Source of the DNA: DATBLE01 sp963734065
GTDB lineage: Bacteria; Actinomycetota; Thermoleophilia; Gaiellales; Gaiellaceae
Reading direction: 5' to 3'
DNA: 64,000 nt
NCBI GenBank assembly: GCA_963734065.1
Contig: CAVTFN010000003.1
Location: 496,001 to 560,000, forward strand
Both the position numbers and the translations under genes were made by a program. The stretch's first letter is position 1; every line of letters begins with the position of its first letter. Shown here piece after piece: positions 53,399-60,439 of the stretch. The notes under the pieces were generated by a model. That model saw only the letters and a program-made list of their open reading frames with translations. It ran no database searches and was not told the origin of the DNA.

Positions 53399-54429
53399 CC
53401 GACCGCGCCGACCTTCTGCGGCGGGCCGGGGCCGGAGCGGCCGGCTTCTCGCTGGCCCAACTGCTCGGGCCGGCGGCGGCGCTGGCCGGCGACGGCGGCG
53501 GCGATTTCCCGGCGCACCCTCGCTGGCGGTTCGTCTTCGTCAGCCACGACACGCTCGATCCGCTGTTCGTCGCCACGCAGTTCGGCGCGCAGGACGCCGC
53601 CGCGCTCGTCAACTGCACGACGCAGTGGACCGGCTCGCCGAGCGGGAGTGTGAAGGAGACCGTCAAGGCGCTGCGGACGGCGATTTCCAAGAAGGCGGAC
53701 GGGATCGCGGTGTCGGTGGTCGACGAGACTGCGGTCGCACCGGCGGCCGAAGCAGCCGCGAAGGCGGGGATCCCGCTCGTCGCCTTCAACGTCGACTCGG
53801 GCTCGAGCTCCCGCCGGTACGCGTACGTCGGCGAGAGCCCGCGGGCGTCAGGAGTCCACGTCGGCGTCGAGATCGCCCGGCTCGTCCCGACCGGCACGGT
53901 CGTCCTGTTCGCCCCGCAGCAGGCAAAGAGCTGGACGGAGCGGCGTCTCCAGGGGATCCTCACCGGGCTGGCCGCCGCCCGCAGGGTGCCCGCCGCGACC
54001 GTGGTCAGGCTCTCGGGCGACGCCAAACAGCAGCAGAGCGCCGTCGAGAAGGCGTACGCCCGCGAACGTGGAGTCCGCGGGCTGTTCGCGGTCGACGGCC
54101 TGGGGACGCTCGCGTGCGGCAAGGCGATCTCCCACCTCGGCCTGCGTGCGAAGGGCGTCAAGGGCGGCGGTTACGACCTCCTCCCGAACGACCTCGAGCT
54201 CGTCGCCGACGGCACGCTCGACTTCGTCGTCGACCAGCAGCCGTACGTCCAGGGATTCACGCCGGTGCTGCAGCTCTTCCTCGCCCGGATCTCCCAGGGC
54301 GTCGTGATCCCGTGGGACACGGAGACATCCGTCCTTCTCCGCCGCGCGGACGTGCGCATGTTCCTCGCGACGAAGAGCCGCTTCGAGGGGAGCTCGAGCC
54401 GGCAGGCGTTCCCGCTGCGCCGCGCCTGA
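53395..54429 (+). CDS. Periplasmic sugar-binding (LacI/ribose-type) protein with Tat-like signal
   Basis: 344 residues. Tat-like N-terminus (RADLLRRAGAGAAGFSLAQLLG), then a type-1 periplasmic-binding fold: RFVFVSHDTLDPLFVATQFGAQDA, VNCTTQWTGSPSGSV, GIAVSVVDETAVAPAAEAAAKAGIPLVAFNVDS, YVGESPRASGVHVGVEIA and GLFAVDGLGTLACGKAI. Related to sugar ABC transporter solute receptors. No lipobox. ATG at 53395 overlaps the ADH stop; MFS begins 1 bp after it. The lack of ABC partner genes is unusual; it may serve a distant transporter. Confidence 0.85.
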   Translation: MTDRADLLRRAGAGAAGFSLAQLLGPAAALAGDGGGDFPAHPRWRFVFVSHDTLDPLFVATQFGAQDAAALVNCTTQWTGSPSGSVKETVKALRTAISKKADGIAVSVVDETAVAPAAEAAAKAGIPLVAFNVDSGSSSRRYAYVGESPRASGVHVGVEIARLVPTGTVVLFAPQQAKSWTERRLQGILTGLAAARRVPAATVVRLSGDAKQQQSAVEKAYARERGVRGLFAVDGLGTLACGKAISHLGLRAKGVKGGGYDLLPNDLELVADGTLDFVVDQQPYVQGFTPVLQLFLARISQGVVIPWDTETSVLLRRADVRMFLATKSRFEGSSSRQAFPLRRA

Positions 54430-54430
54430 G

Positions 54431-55588
54431 ATGCAACGACGCTGGATCGTCCTGGCGGTCGGGACGGTCGCGCAGGCGTCCCAGGCCGCCGTCCTCTTCG
54501 GACTGGCGGTGCTCGCGCCCGCTCTCCGCGACCGCTATCACCTCAGCCTCACGGAGGTCGGCGTCATGCTCGGCGTCTCGGGCGTCGGGGCGATGCTGAC
54601 ACTGCTGCCGTGGGGGCTGGCGGCCGACCGCGTCGGCGAGCGGGTGACGGGTGCGGTCGGCCTGCTCGGTGCGAGCGCGGCGCTGGCAGCGTCGGCGTAC
54701 GCGCGCGACTTCACGCTGCTGATCGTGCTGCTCGCAGTCGCGGGCGCCTCCGGGGCGAGCATCAACACCGCCACCGGACGGGCAGTGACCAGTTGGTTCC
54801 CGCGCGAGATCCGGGGCTTCGCGCTGGGCATCCGGCAGACGTCGGTTCCGATCGGCGGGCTCGTGGCCGCGCTCGCCCTCCCGCCGATCGTCGACCACTG
54901 GAACTCCCGTGCTGCGCTGCTCGTGCTCGCAGGCTTCTCGCTCGTCGCGGGCTTGCTCGCCGCCGTCTGGCTCGTGGAGGGGCCGCTGCGCGAAGACGAG
55001 CAGCCGACGTTGGAGACGCTGAGCCATCCGCTCCGGGATCGCAGGATCTGGCGCCTGTCGCTGGGCAGTGCGCTGCTGATCTGCACGCAGGTGGCGATCA
55101 CCGGCTTCGTGGTCATCTTCCTCGAGTCGCAGCGCGACCTGAGCGCCACAGAGGCCGGCTTGGTGCTGGCGGCGATCAACGTCGTCGGCGCAGCGGGCCG
55201 GCTGCTGTCGGGTCTGCAGTCCGACCGCCGGGGCGGGAACCGCGTCGCGTTGATCCGCTCGATCGCGGCTGCCACGACGGTCGCCGTCGCCGCCGCCGCG
55301 GTGCTGGCGGGCGCGGCCGTGTGGCTGCTGGTGCTGGCGCTCGTGGCGGGCGGCGGGCTTTCCATGTGCTGGAACGGTCTGGCGGTCGCCGCCGCACTGG
55401 AGACGGCGGGGCCGAGGCGAGGCGGGGCCGCGCTCGGGCTCCAGCAGACGCTGGTCGGGGCCGCAGTTGCCGTGACGCCGCTCGTCTTCGCGCCGTTCGT
55501 GGCGTCGACGTCGTGGCGCGCAGGGTTCCTCGTCGCTGCCGCCCTGCCGCTCGCCGCCGTCGTCGTGCTGCGCCCGCTGCGGGCGTGA
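54431..55588 (+). CDS. Major facilitator superfamily transporter
   Basis: 385 residues with twelve predicted membrane helices. The loop 2-3 motif is present as PWGLAADRVGERVTGAVGLLGA, and the cytoplasmic loop WFPREIRGFALGIRQTSVPIGGL resembles nitrate/oxalate-formate-type (NNP/OFA-like) carriers. The middle loop is LRDRRIWRLSLGSALLICTQ. Substrate unknown. ATG at 54431, 1 bp after the binding-protein stop, so the ADH-SBP-MFS genes are co-transcribed. Confidence 0.9.
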   Translation: MQRRWIVLAVGTVAQASQAAVLFGLAVLAPALRDRYHLSLTEVGVMLGVSGVGAMLTLLPWGLAADRVGERVTGAVGLLGASAALAASAYARDFTLLIVLLAVAGASGASINTATGRAVTSWFPREIRGFALGIRQTSVPIGGLVAALALPPIVDHWNSRAALLVLAGFSLVAGLLAAVWLVEGPLREDEQPTLETLSHPLRDRRIWRLSLGSALLICTQVAITGFVVIFLESQRDLSATEAGLVLAAINVVGAAGRLLSGLQSDRRGGNRVALIRSIAAATTVAVAAAAVLAGAAVWLLVLALVAGGGLSMCWNGLAVAAALETAGPRRGGAALGLQQTLVGAAVAVTPLVFAPFVASTSWRAGFLVAAALPLAAVVVLRPLRA

Positions 55589-55602
55589 GGGATACTTCGG
55601 GC

Positions 55603-56166
55603 ATGGAACGCGTGCTCGTACTGGCCGGCGACGCGGTCGAGGATCTGGAGCTCTTCTACGTCCTCTACCGCCTGCGCGAGGCCGGCTACGAGGTCGACAT
55701 CGCAGCGCTCTCGCGGCGCACGATGCGCACCGTCGTCCACGACTTCGAGCCCGATTCGGACGCGTACGTCGAGAAGCCGGGGCGTCGGGTCGAGCCGGAT
55801 CTCGCCTTCTCAGACGTCGAGCCGGAGCGCTACGCGGGGCTCGTGATCCCCGGCGGCCGCGCGCCGGAATACATCCGCGTCGACCCCGACGTACGCCGGA
55901 TCGTCGCGCACTTCTTCGACCGCGACCTGCCCGTCGGCACGCTGTGCCACGGGCCCCAGGTGCCCGCCGCGCTCGGCTACCTCCAGGGTCGGAAGAGCTC
56001 CGGCTTCCCCCCGCTCGGACCGGACATCGAGGCGGCGGGCGGCACGTACGTCGAGGGTGCGGACGTCGTCGACGGGAACATGGTCTCCTGTCGCGGCTGG
56101 GGCGACCTGGCCGAGTGGTCGAAGGCGTTCGTCGGGGCGCTCGAGCGGTCGGCCGTCCCGGCGTAG
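55603..56166 (+). CDS. DJ-1/PfpI family protein
   Basis: 187 residues. DJ-1 fold: VLVLAGDAVEDLELFYVLYRLREAGYEVDI (with the acidic residue of the nucleophile site), LVIPGGRAPEYIRVDPDVRRIV and the nucleophile elbow GTLCHGPQVPAALG with catalytic Cys and His. Family members are deglycases, proteases or redox-sensing proteins; the pattern DSDAYVEKPGRRVEPDLAFSDVEPERY marks the PfpI/YajL-like bacterial type. ATG at 55603. Confidence 0.92.
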   Translation: MERVLVLAGDAVEDLELFYVLYRLREAGYEVDIAALSRRTMRTVVHDFEPDSDAYVEKPGRRVEPDLAFSDVEPERYAGLVIPGGRAPEYIRVDPDVRRIVAHFFDRDLPVGTLCHGPQVPAALGYLQGRKSSGFPPLGPDIEAAGGTYVEGADVVDGNMVSCRGWGDLAEWSKAFVGALERSAVPA

Positions 56167-56197
56167 CCCTGGGCGGGACCGGGGCGCAGGTCGAAGG

Positions 56198-56225
56198 GCA
56201 GTGACAGGCTTAAGCTTGTCACTGC
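56198..56225. repeat. 28-bp palindrome (second copy)
   Basis: GCAGTGACAGGCTT then AAGCTTGTCACTGC; one base differs from the copy at 36766 (C to T in the right arm). It covers the stop codon of the minus-strand gene at 56219-56794, whose last two residues (QQ) are encoded in it. Confidence 0.9.
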
Positions 56226-56794
56226 TGGAGCGCCCGGGCCAGCGCAGCGGCAGCATCGGCGAGCACCGGCTCGCCGTGCGTGACCAGCACGCGCCCGACC
56301 GGGAGCTCCAGCAGGGGACGCAACCCTTCGCGGACCTCGCCGTAACGGTCCTCGCCCAGCCAGGTGCGTGGGAGCTCGAGCCGGCTGTCGCGCGCCCGAA
56401 CGAGATCTCCGAAGACGAGCGCGGCGTGCTCCGGGATCCAGTAGACCTGCTCGCCCCAGCGGTCGAGCACGATCTGGACGCCGGCCGGCACCTCGCCGAG
56501 CGTGCCGTCGTACCTCTCCGCCAGCTCTGCCGAGGAGCGGCGGTGGGCCTCGACGGTGACGAGCACACGCACCGGGCGGGCGGCGCGAGCCACGTCGCGG
56601 TCGAGCGCCTCGAAGAACCGGTCGCGGTCCTCCATCGGCACCAGCGGGTCGAAGAGCGCGATCGACTCCGGCGCCTCGTAGTAGTAGCTGCCCACCTCCT
56701 GCTCCCAACCGTCGGGCCCGCCTTCGGCCGGCGTCCAGGCCGGATGGAGGCCGGTCCAACGCCAGAGTCCGGTCGCAAGCTCCTGGACGCGCAT
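56219..56794 (-). CDS. MBL-like protein lacking the zinc motif
   Basis: 191 residues. Matches a conserved actinobacterial protein: LWRWTGLHPAW, GSYYYEAPESIALFDPLVP, RSSAELAERYDGTLGEVP, VLDRWGEQVYWIPEHAALVFGDLV and VGRVLVTHGEPVL. The shape is that of a metallo-beta-lactamase fold, but there is no HxHxDH. The frame extends further upstream; ATG at 56794 precedes the conserved region. Probably non-catalytic or uses other residues. Its 3' end lies in a mobile palindrome and is convergent with the DJ-1 gene. Confidence 0.72.
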   Translation of the reverse strand: MRVQELATGLWRWTGLHPAWTPAEGGPDGWEQEVGSYYYEAPESIALFDPLVPMEDRDRFFEALDRDVARAARPVRVLVTVEAHRRSSAELAERYDGTLGEVPAGVQIVLDRWGEQVYWIPEHAALVFGDLVRARDSRLELPRTWLGEDRYGEVREGLRPLLELPVGRVLVTHGEPVLADAAAALARALQQ

Positions 56795-56802
56795 GCGGCC
56801 TC

Positions 56803-56808
56803 TATCCT
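56803..56808 (+). promoter_or_regulatory. -10 box of the first cupredoxin gene
   Basis: TATCCT, with an AGGAG Shine-Dalgarno at 56831-56835 and ATG at 56840; this gene has a normal leader. Confidence 0.5.
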
Positions 56809-56839
56809 GGCAGGCAGGGACACCACTGGAAGGAGTTGC

Positions 56840-57208
56840 ATGACACGGTTTCGCACGCTCGCGTTGCTCGGAGCGCTCGCCGGCACACTCGTCGTCGTCG
56901 CCCCGTCGAACGCTTCGAAGACGGCGCTGCCCAAGCTGACCGGGACGGTCGGGCCGGGGTTCACGATCAGCATGAAGCGGCTCGGCAAGCCCTTCAAGGT
57001 GATCAAGCCGGGGAGCTACTCGATCACCGTCGCGGACAAGTCGAATATCCACAACTTCCATCTGCGCGGGCCCGGGGTCAACAAGGAGATCACCGCGGTC
57101 TCCTTCGTCGGGACCAAGACGGTCATCGTCAAGGTGAGGAAGGGCAAGTACACGTTCGTCTGCGATCCGCACGCGACGATCATGAAGGGCAGCTTCACGG
57201 TCTCTTAA
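56840..57208 (+). CDS. Secreted cupredoxin (plastocyanin-like)
   Basis: 122 residues. Signal peptide (LALLGALAGTLVVVAPSNAS), then a beta-sandwich with type-1 copper ligands: His in SNIHNFHLRGPGV and CDPHATIMKG (Cys, His, Met). The layout matches small exported blue-copper proteins that carry electrons. ATG at 56840 with AGGAG and a TATCCT -10 upstream. It lies next to a second cupredoxin on the same strand. Partner oxidase not in the window. Confidence 0.88.
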   Translation: MTRFRTLALLGALAGTLVVVAPSNASKTALPKLTGTVGPGFTISMKRLGKPFKVIKPGSYSITVADKSNIHNFHLRGPGVNKEITAVSFVGTKTVIVKVRKGKYTFVCDPHATIMKGSFTVS

Positions 57209-57242
57209 CAAACCGGTGGTCTCGGCGGGGCGTAGTCCCCGC

Positions 57243-57599
57243 ATGAAGACCATCTGCGCACTCATTGCCGCCGGGGCGGTCGCGCTGCTCGCGACCTCCC
57301 CAGCGGCCCCGATGGCGACGCCTCGTCTGGTCGGCACGGTCGGCCCGGGCTTCACCATCTCCCTGAAGCACAACGGCGTGCTGGCGAAGACGCTGAAGGC
57401 CGGCACCTACACGTTCGTCATCTCGGACCGCGCGAGCATCCACAACTTCGTGCTCGAAGGTCCCGGCGTCGAACGGGATATCACCACGGTGCCGTTCACC
57501 GGCACGAAGACCGTCACCATCAAGCTCAGGAAGGGCAAGTACAAGTACTACTGCCGCCCGCACGAGAGCTCGATGTTCGGCTTCGTAAAGGTGACCTGA
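57243..57599 (+). CDS. Secreted cupredoxin (second copy)
   Basis: 118 residues. Signal peptide (ICALIAAGAVALLATSPAAP), then the same fold: ASIHNFVLEGPGVERDIT and CRPHESSMFG, with all four ligands (His, Cys, His, Met) present. Shares GTVGPGFTISLK with the first copy (GPGFTISMK). ATG at 57243. Duplication with later divergence is likely, because the ligand spacing is the same but loops differ. Electron carrier of unknown partner. Confidence 0.88.
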   Translation: MKTICALIAAGAVALLATSPAAPMATPRLVGTVGPGFTISLKHNGVLAKTLKAGTYTFVISDRASIHNFVLEGPGVERDITTVPFTGTKTVTIKLRKGKYKYYCRPHESSMFGFVKVT

Positions 57600-57602
57600 G
57601 CC

Positions 57603-57980
57603 TCAATCGAGCGGGAGCGGCTCGGCCGCTCCTCGCTCGATCTTCCACGCCAGCAGCTCACCGGTCGGCCGCGAGAGGATCAGGTACGCGCGGCCCTCCC
57701 AGAGGCCGATGTTCGCGATGTCCGTCCGGGAAGGCTTGGCCGAGCCGGTCGGGTGCGAGTGGAAGACAGCGAGCTCCAGCCCGTCGTCCTCGAGCTCGAA
57801 GATCAGCGCCGGATCGGGAACCCGCAGGTCGAAGCGGTATGGGCTCGCGGCCGTATTGACGCAGGGGACGTAGCGCTCCGCGACTCCGTCGCGGAGCGCC
57901 AGCAGTCCGCATGCCTCGTTCGGTGCCTCGGCCGACGCGTGTTCCTCCAGCGCCCGGCGCAAGGCGGGCGCCACTACCAC
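57603..57980 (-). CDS. JAMM/MPN metalloprotease (Mec+ family)
   Basis: 125 residues. The JAMM motif HSHPTGSAKPSRTD (HxH, Ser and Asp) is complete, with catalytic Glu in NEACGLLAL. In mycobacteria the homologue Mec releases cysteine from the CysO-cysteine adduct. Here it lies directly downstream of cysM and the carrier gene. Start is GTG at 57980, or GTG at 57974 sharing a base with the cysM TAG. It probably also trims the carrier's Ala-Cys-Gly tail, by analogy with QbsD and HcyD. Confidence 0.9.
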   Translation of the reverse strand: MVVAPALRRALEEHASAEAPNEACGLLALRDGVAERYVPCVNTAASPYRFDLRVPDPALIFELEDDGLELAVFHSHPTGSAKPSRTDIANIGLWEGRAYLILSRPTGELLAWKIERGAAEPLPLD

Positions 57981-58912
57981 CAGTGGCCGTGCTCCATCGC
58001 CGCGCCCGCGTCGGGCGCATCCCAGAAGTCGGCGGAGAGGTACTTCCAGCCGCCGTCGGCGAGGATGCAGACGACGACGCCCTCGTCGAGATCCTCCGCC
58101 AGTCGGCGGGCGACGTGCACGACCGCGCCGGAGGAGACGCCGGCGAAGATCGCCTCGCGGTCGACCAGCGCCCGCACGCCGGCGAGCGACTCCTCGTTCG
58201 AGACGAGCAGCTTCCGGTCGAGCTTCGAGACGTCGAGGACCGGCGGGACGTATCCGTCCTCGAGCGAGCGAAGCCCCATCACCGGGTCGCCCGGCAGCGG
58301 TTCTGCGGCGGCGACGATCACCTCCGGAAACGACTCGCGAACGCGCTCGCCTGCACCCATCAGCGTGCCGCCGGTGCCCAGGCCGGCGACGAGCACGTCG
58401 ATCCGGTCGAGCGCCTCGGCGATCTCGGCCCCCGTCCCCTCGTAGTGCGCGCGCGGGTTGGCCTGGTTGGCGTACTGGAACGGCATGAACAGGCTCGGGT
58501 CGCGCTCGGCCAACTCGAGCGCGAGGCGCACTGCCCCGTTCGAGCCTTCCTCGGCCGGCGAGTCGATGATCTCCGCGCCGTAGATCCGCAGGAGCCGGCG
58601 CCGCTCCTCCGTCGCGTTCGCGGGCATCACGCACGTCAGCGGATAGCCCTTCAGCTTCGCGACCATCGCCAGCGAGATGCCGGTGTTGCCGCTCGTCGGC
58701 TCGATCAGCGCGCGGCCGGGCTCGAGCTCGCCCGACGCCTCGGCCGCCTCGATCATCGCCAGGGCAACGCGGTCCTTGATCGAGCCGGTCGGGTTGGCGC
58801 CCTCGAGCTTCGCGTAGATCTGGACGCTGGACTTCGGCGCGAGTCGCGTCAACTCCACGAGCGGCGTGTCGCCGACGAGGTCGAGCAGCCCGGGGGCGAG
58901 GCGGCTAGCCAC
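57974..58912 (-). CDS. cysM: Cysteine synthase, CysM type (PLP-dependent)
   Basis: 312 residues. PLP Lys in NPTGSIKDRVAL (about residue 46), substrate loop TSGNTGISLAM, phosphate-binding GTGGTLMG. Belongs to the beta-substituting PLP family. In M. tuberculosis, CysM uses O-phosphoserine and the CysO thiocarboxylate. The context with a carrier and a Mec protease supports the same role. GTG at 58912 overlaps the carrier's last codons and stop by 8 nt. O-phosphoserine versus O-acetylserine use was not tested. Confidence 0.93.
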   Translation of the reverse strand: MASRLAPGLLDLVGDTPLVELTRLAPKSSVQIYAKLEGANPTGSIKDRVALAMIEAAEASGELEPGRALIEPTSGNTGISLAMVAKLKGYPLTCVMPANATEERRRLLRIYGAEIIDSPAEEGSNGAVRLALELAERDPSLFMPFQYANQANPRAHYEGTGAEIAEALDRIDVLVAGLGTGGTLMGAGERVRESFPEVIVAAAEPLPGDPVMGLRSLEDGYVPPVLDVSKLDRKLLVSNEESLAGVRALVDREAIFAGVSSGAVVHVARRLAEDLDEGVVVCILADGGWKYLSADFWDAPDAGAAMEHGHWW

Positions 58913-59162
58913 ACGCGCCTCCTGCCATCGCCGGCAGGAGGATCACGGTCGCGCCCTCGCGGACCGGGGTCTCGAGGTCGTCGAGCGTGCGGATGTCCTC
59001 GCCGTCGACGTACACGTTCGCGAACTGGAGCTGTCCGTCCAGCCCGGGGAACCGCGCGGTCAGGTCGTCGAGGACCTCGCCGACGGTCGTGCCCACGGCG
59101 GGCACCTCGCGCTCGCCGCCGGTGGCCGCGCGCAACGTGGGCGGGATCCGGACCTTCGTCAC
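58905..59162 (-). CDS. Ubiquitin-like sulfur carrier (CysO/MoaD/ThiS family) with C-terminal extension
   Basis: 85 residues with the beta-grasp pattern KVRIPPTLRAATGGERE, GEVLDDLTARFPGLDGQL, NVYVDGEDIRTLDDLETPVREGATVILLP. The end is AMAGG-ACG: the diglycine that should be activated is followed by three extra residues. The adjacent JAMM protease could remove them. GTG at 59162 overlaps the E1 gene stop. A MoaD role in molybdopterin is less likely because no moa genes adjoin. Confidence 0.88.
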   Translation of the reverse strand: MTKVRIPPTLRAATGGEREVPAVGTTVGEVLDDLTARFPGLDGQLQFANVYVDGEDIRTLDDLETPVREGATVILLPAMAGGACG

Positions 59163-60328
59163 GCGTGCGCTCTCGGCCCCGCGCAGAACTCGAAGTAGTC
59201 GATGTACTCGGTGATCGTTGGCTCGTCGCCGCAGACCGGGCAGGCCGGGTCGCGGCGCAGGGTGACCTCGGTGAACGAGGCGGCGAGCGCGTCGTAGAGC
59301 AGCAGCCGGCCGACGAGCGCATCGCCGATCCCGAGCGCGAGCTTCAGGGCTTCGGTCGCCTGGATCGAGCCGACCACGCCGGGGAGCACGCCGAGGACGC
59401 CGCCCTCGGCGCAGCTGGGCGCCAGCTCGGGCGGCGGCGGCGTGGGGAAGAGGCAGCGGTAGCAGGGGCCTGCTTTGGGCTTGAAGACCGTTATCTGCCC
59501 CTCGAACCGGAAGATCGACCCGTGGACGAGGGGAATGTCGTGCCAGACGGACGCATCGTTCAGCAGGTAGCGCGTCGGGAAGTTGTCGGCCCCGTCGACG
59601 ATCACGTCCCAGCCGTCGCCGAGGATCCGGTCGACGTTCTCGGAGGTCAGCCGCTCGCGGTAGGTGGTGACCGAGACGTCCGGGTTGAGCGCCTCGATCG
59701 TCCGCTTCGCCGACTCGGCCTTCGATTCGCCGAGCCGCTCGGTCGAGTGGACGATCTGGCGCTGGAGGTTGGTCTCGTCGACCGCGTCGTCGTCGACGAT
59801 CCCGAGCGTGCCGACCCCCGCGGCGGCGAGATAGAGCGAGGCGGGGGAGCCGAGGCCGCCGGCGCCGATCAGGAGGATCCGCGACTCGAGCAGCCGCAAC
59901 TGGCCCTCCTCGCCGACCTCGGGGATCAGCAGGTGGCGGCTGTAGCGGCGGCGCTGCTGCTCGCTCAGCGACTGCGGCAGCACGGTCGGAAACCCGTTCC
60001 GCTTCCACTCCGTGTAGCCCCCTTCGAGGTTGACAACGTCCTCGTAGCCGAGCTCCTCGAGCGTCCTGGTCGCGAACGCGGAGCGGGCTCCGCTTGCGCA
60101 GTAGACGACGATGCGGCTGTCGCGGTCGGGAACGGCATTCTCGATCCGCGACTCGAGGCTCCCGCGCGGAACGTGGATTGCGCCGGGGATGTGCCCCTCG
60201 TCCCACTCACTGCGCTCGCGGACGTCCAGGAAGACCGTGCCGTCGTCGAGCGACGGCGCCGCGCCGCGGGCGTCGATCTCGTCGATCTCCGCCCTGGCCC
60301 GACTCAGGAGGTCGCGGTAGCTGGTCAT
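59159..60328 (-). CDS. Rhodanese plus ThiF/MoeB-type E1 activating enzyme (MoeZ-like, inverted order)
   Basis: 389 residues. An N-terminal rhodanese domain (residues about 28-115) with VYCASGARS, catalytic Cys77, then the adenylating E1 domain: LIGAGGLGSPASLYLAAAGVG, VDDDAVDETNLQRQ, zinc pairs CYRCLFP and CPVCG. It adenylates and sulfurates the carrier. Mycobacterial MoeZ has the E1 first and rhodanese last; this is the reverse. ATG at 60328 follows TATCTT (60344-60339) in an AT-rich leader. Its stop overlaps the carrier start. Confidence 0.92.
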   Translation of the reverse strand: MTSYRDLLSRARAEIDEIDARGAAPSLDDGTVFLDVRERSEWDEGHIPGAIHVPRGSLESRIENAVPDRDSRIVVYCASGARSAFATRTLEELGYEDVVNLEGGYTEWKRNGFPTVLPQSLSEQQRRRYSRHLLIPEVGEEGQLRLLESRILLIGAGGLGSPASLYLAAAGVGTLGIVDDDAVDETNLQRQIVHSTERLGESKAESAKRTIEALNPDVSVTTYRERLTSENVDRILGDGWDVIVDGADNFPTRYLLNDASVWHDIPLVHGSIFRFEGQITVFKPKAGPCYRCLFPTPPPPELAPSCAEGGVLGVLPGVVGSIQATEALKLALGIGDALVGRLLLYDALAASFTEVTLRRDPACPVCGDEPTITEYIDYFEFCAGPRAHA

Positions 60329-60338
60329 TAATTCAAAA

Positions 60339-60344
60339 AAGATA
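60339..60344 (-). promoter_or_regulatory. -10 box of the sulfur-carrier operon
   Basis: TATCTT on the minus strand, 10 nt before the ATG at 60328, in the only AT-rich upstream stretch of this strand (TTTTTTGAATTA). Confidence 0.5.
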
Positions 60345-60425
60345 GCGCGTCGAGGGAGCGCCTTGCAGAGATTTCAACCATCGGGCACACCTTCGTATTC
60401 CGGCGGCCCCGGAGCGGACAGCCGG

Positions 60426-60431
60426 TAACGT
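60426..60431 (+). promoter_or_regulatory. -10 box of the TPR gene
   Basis: TAACGT, 8 nt before the GTG at 60440. Confidence 0.45.
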
Positions 60432-60439
60432 CGCGCCAC

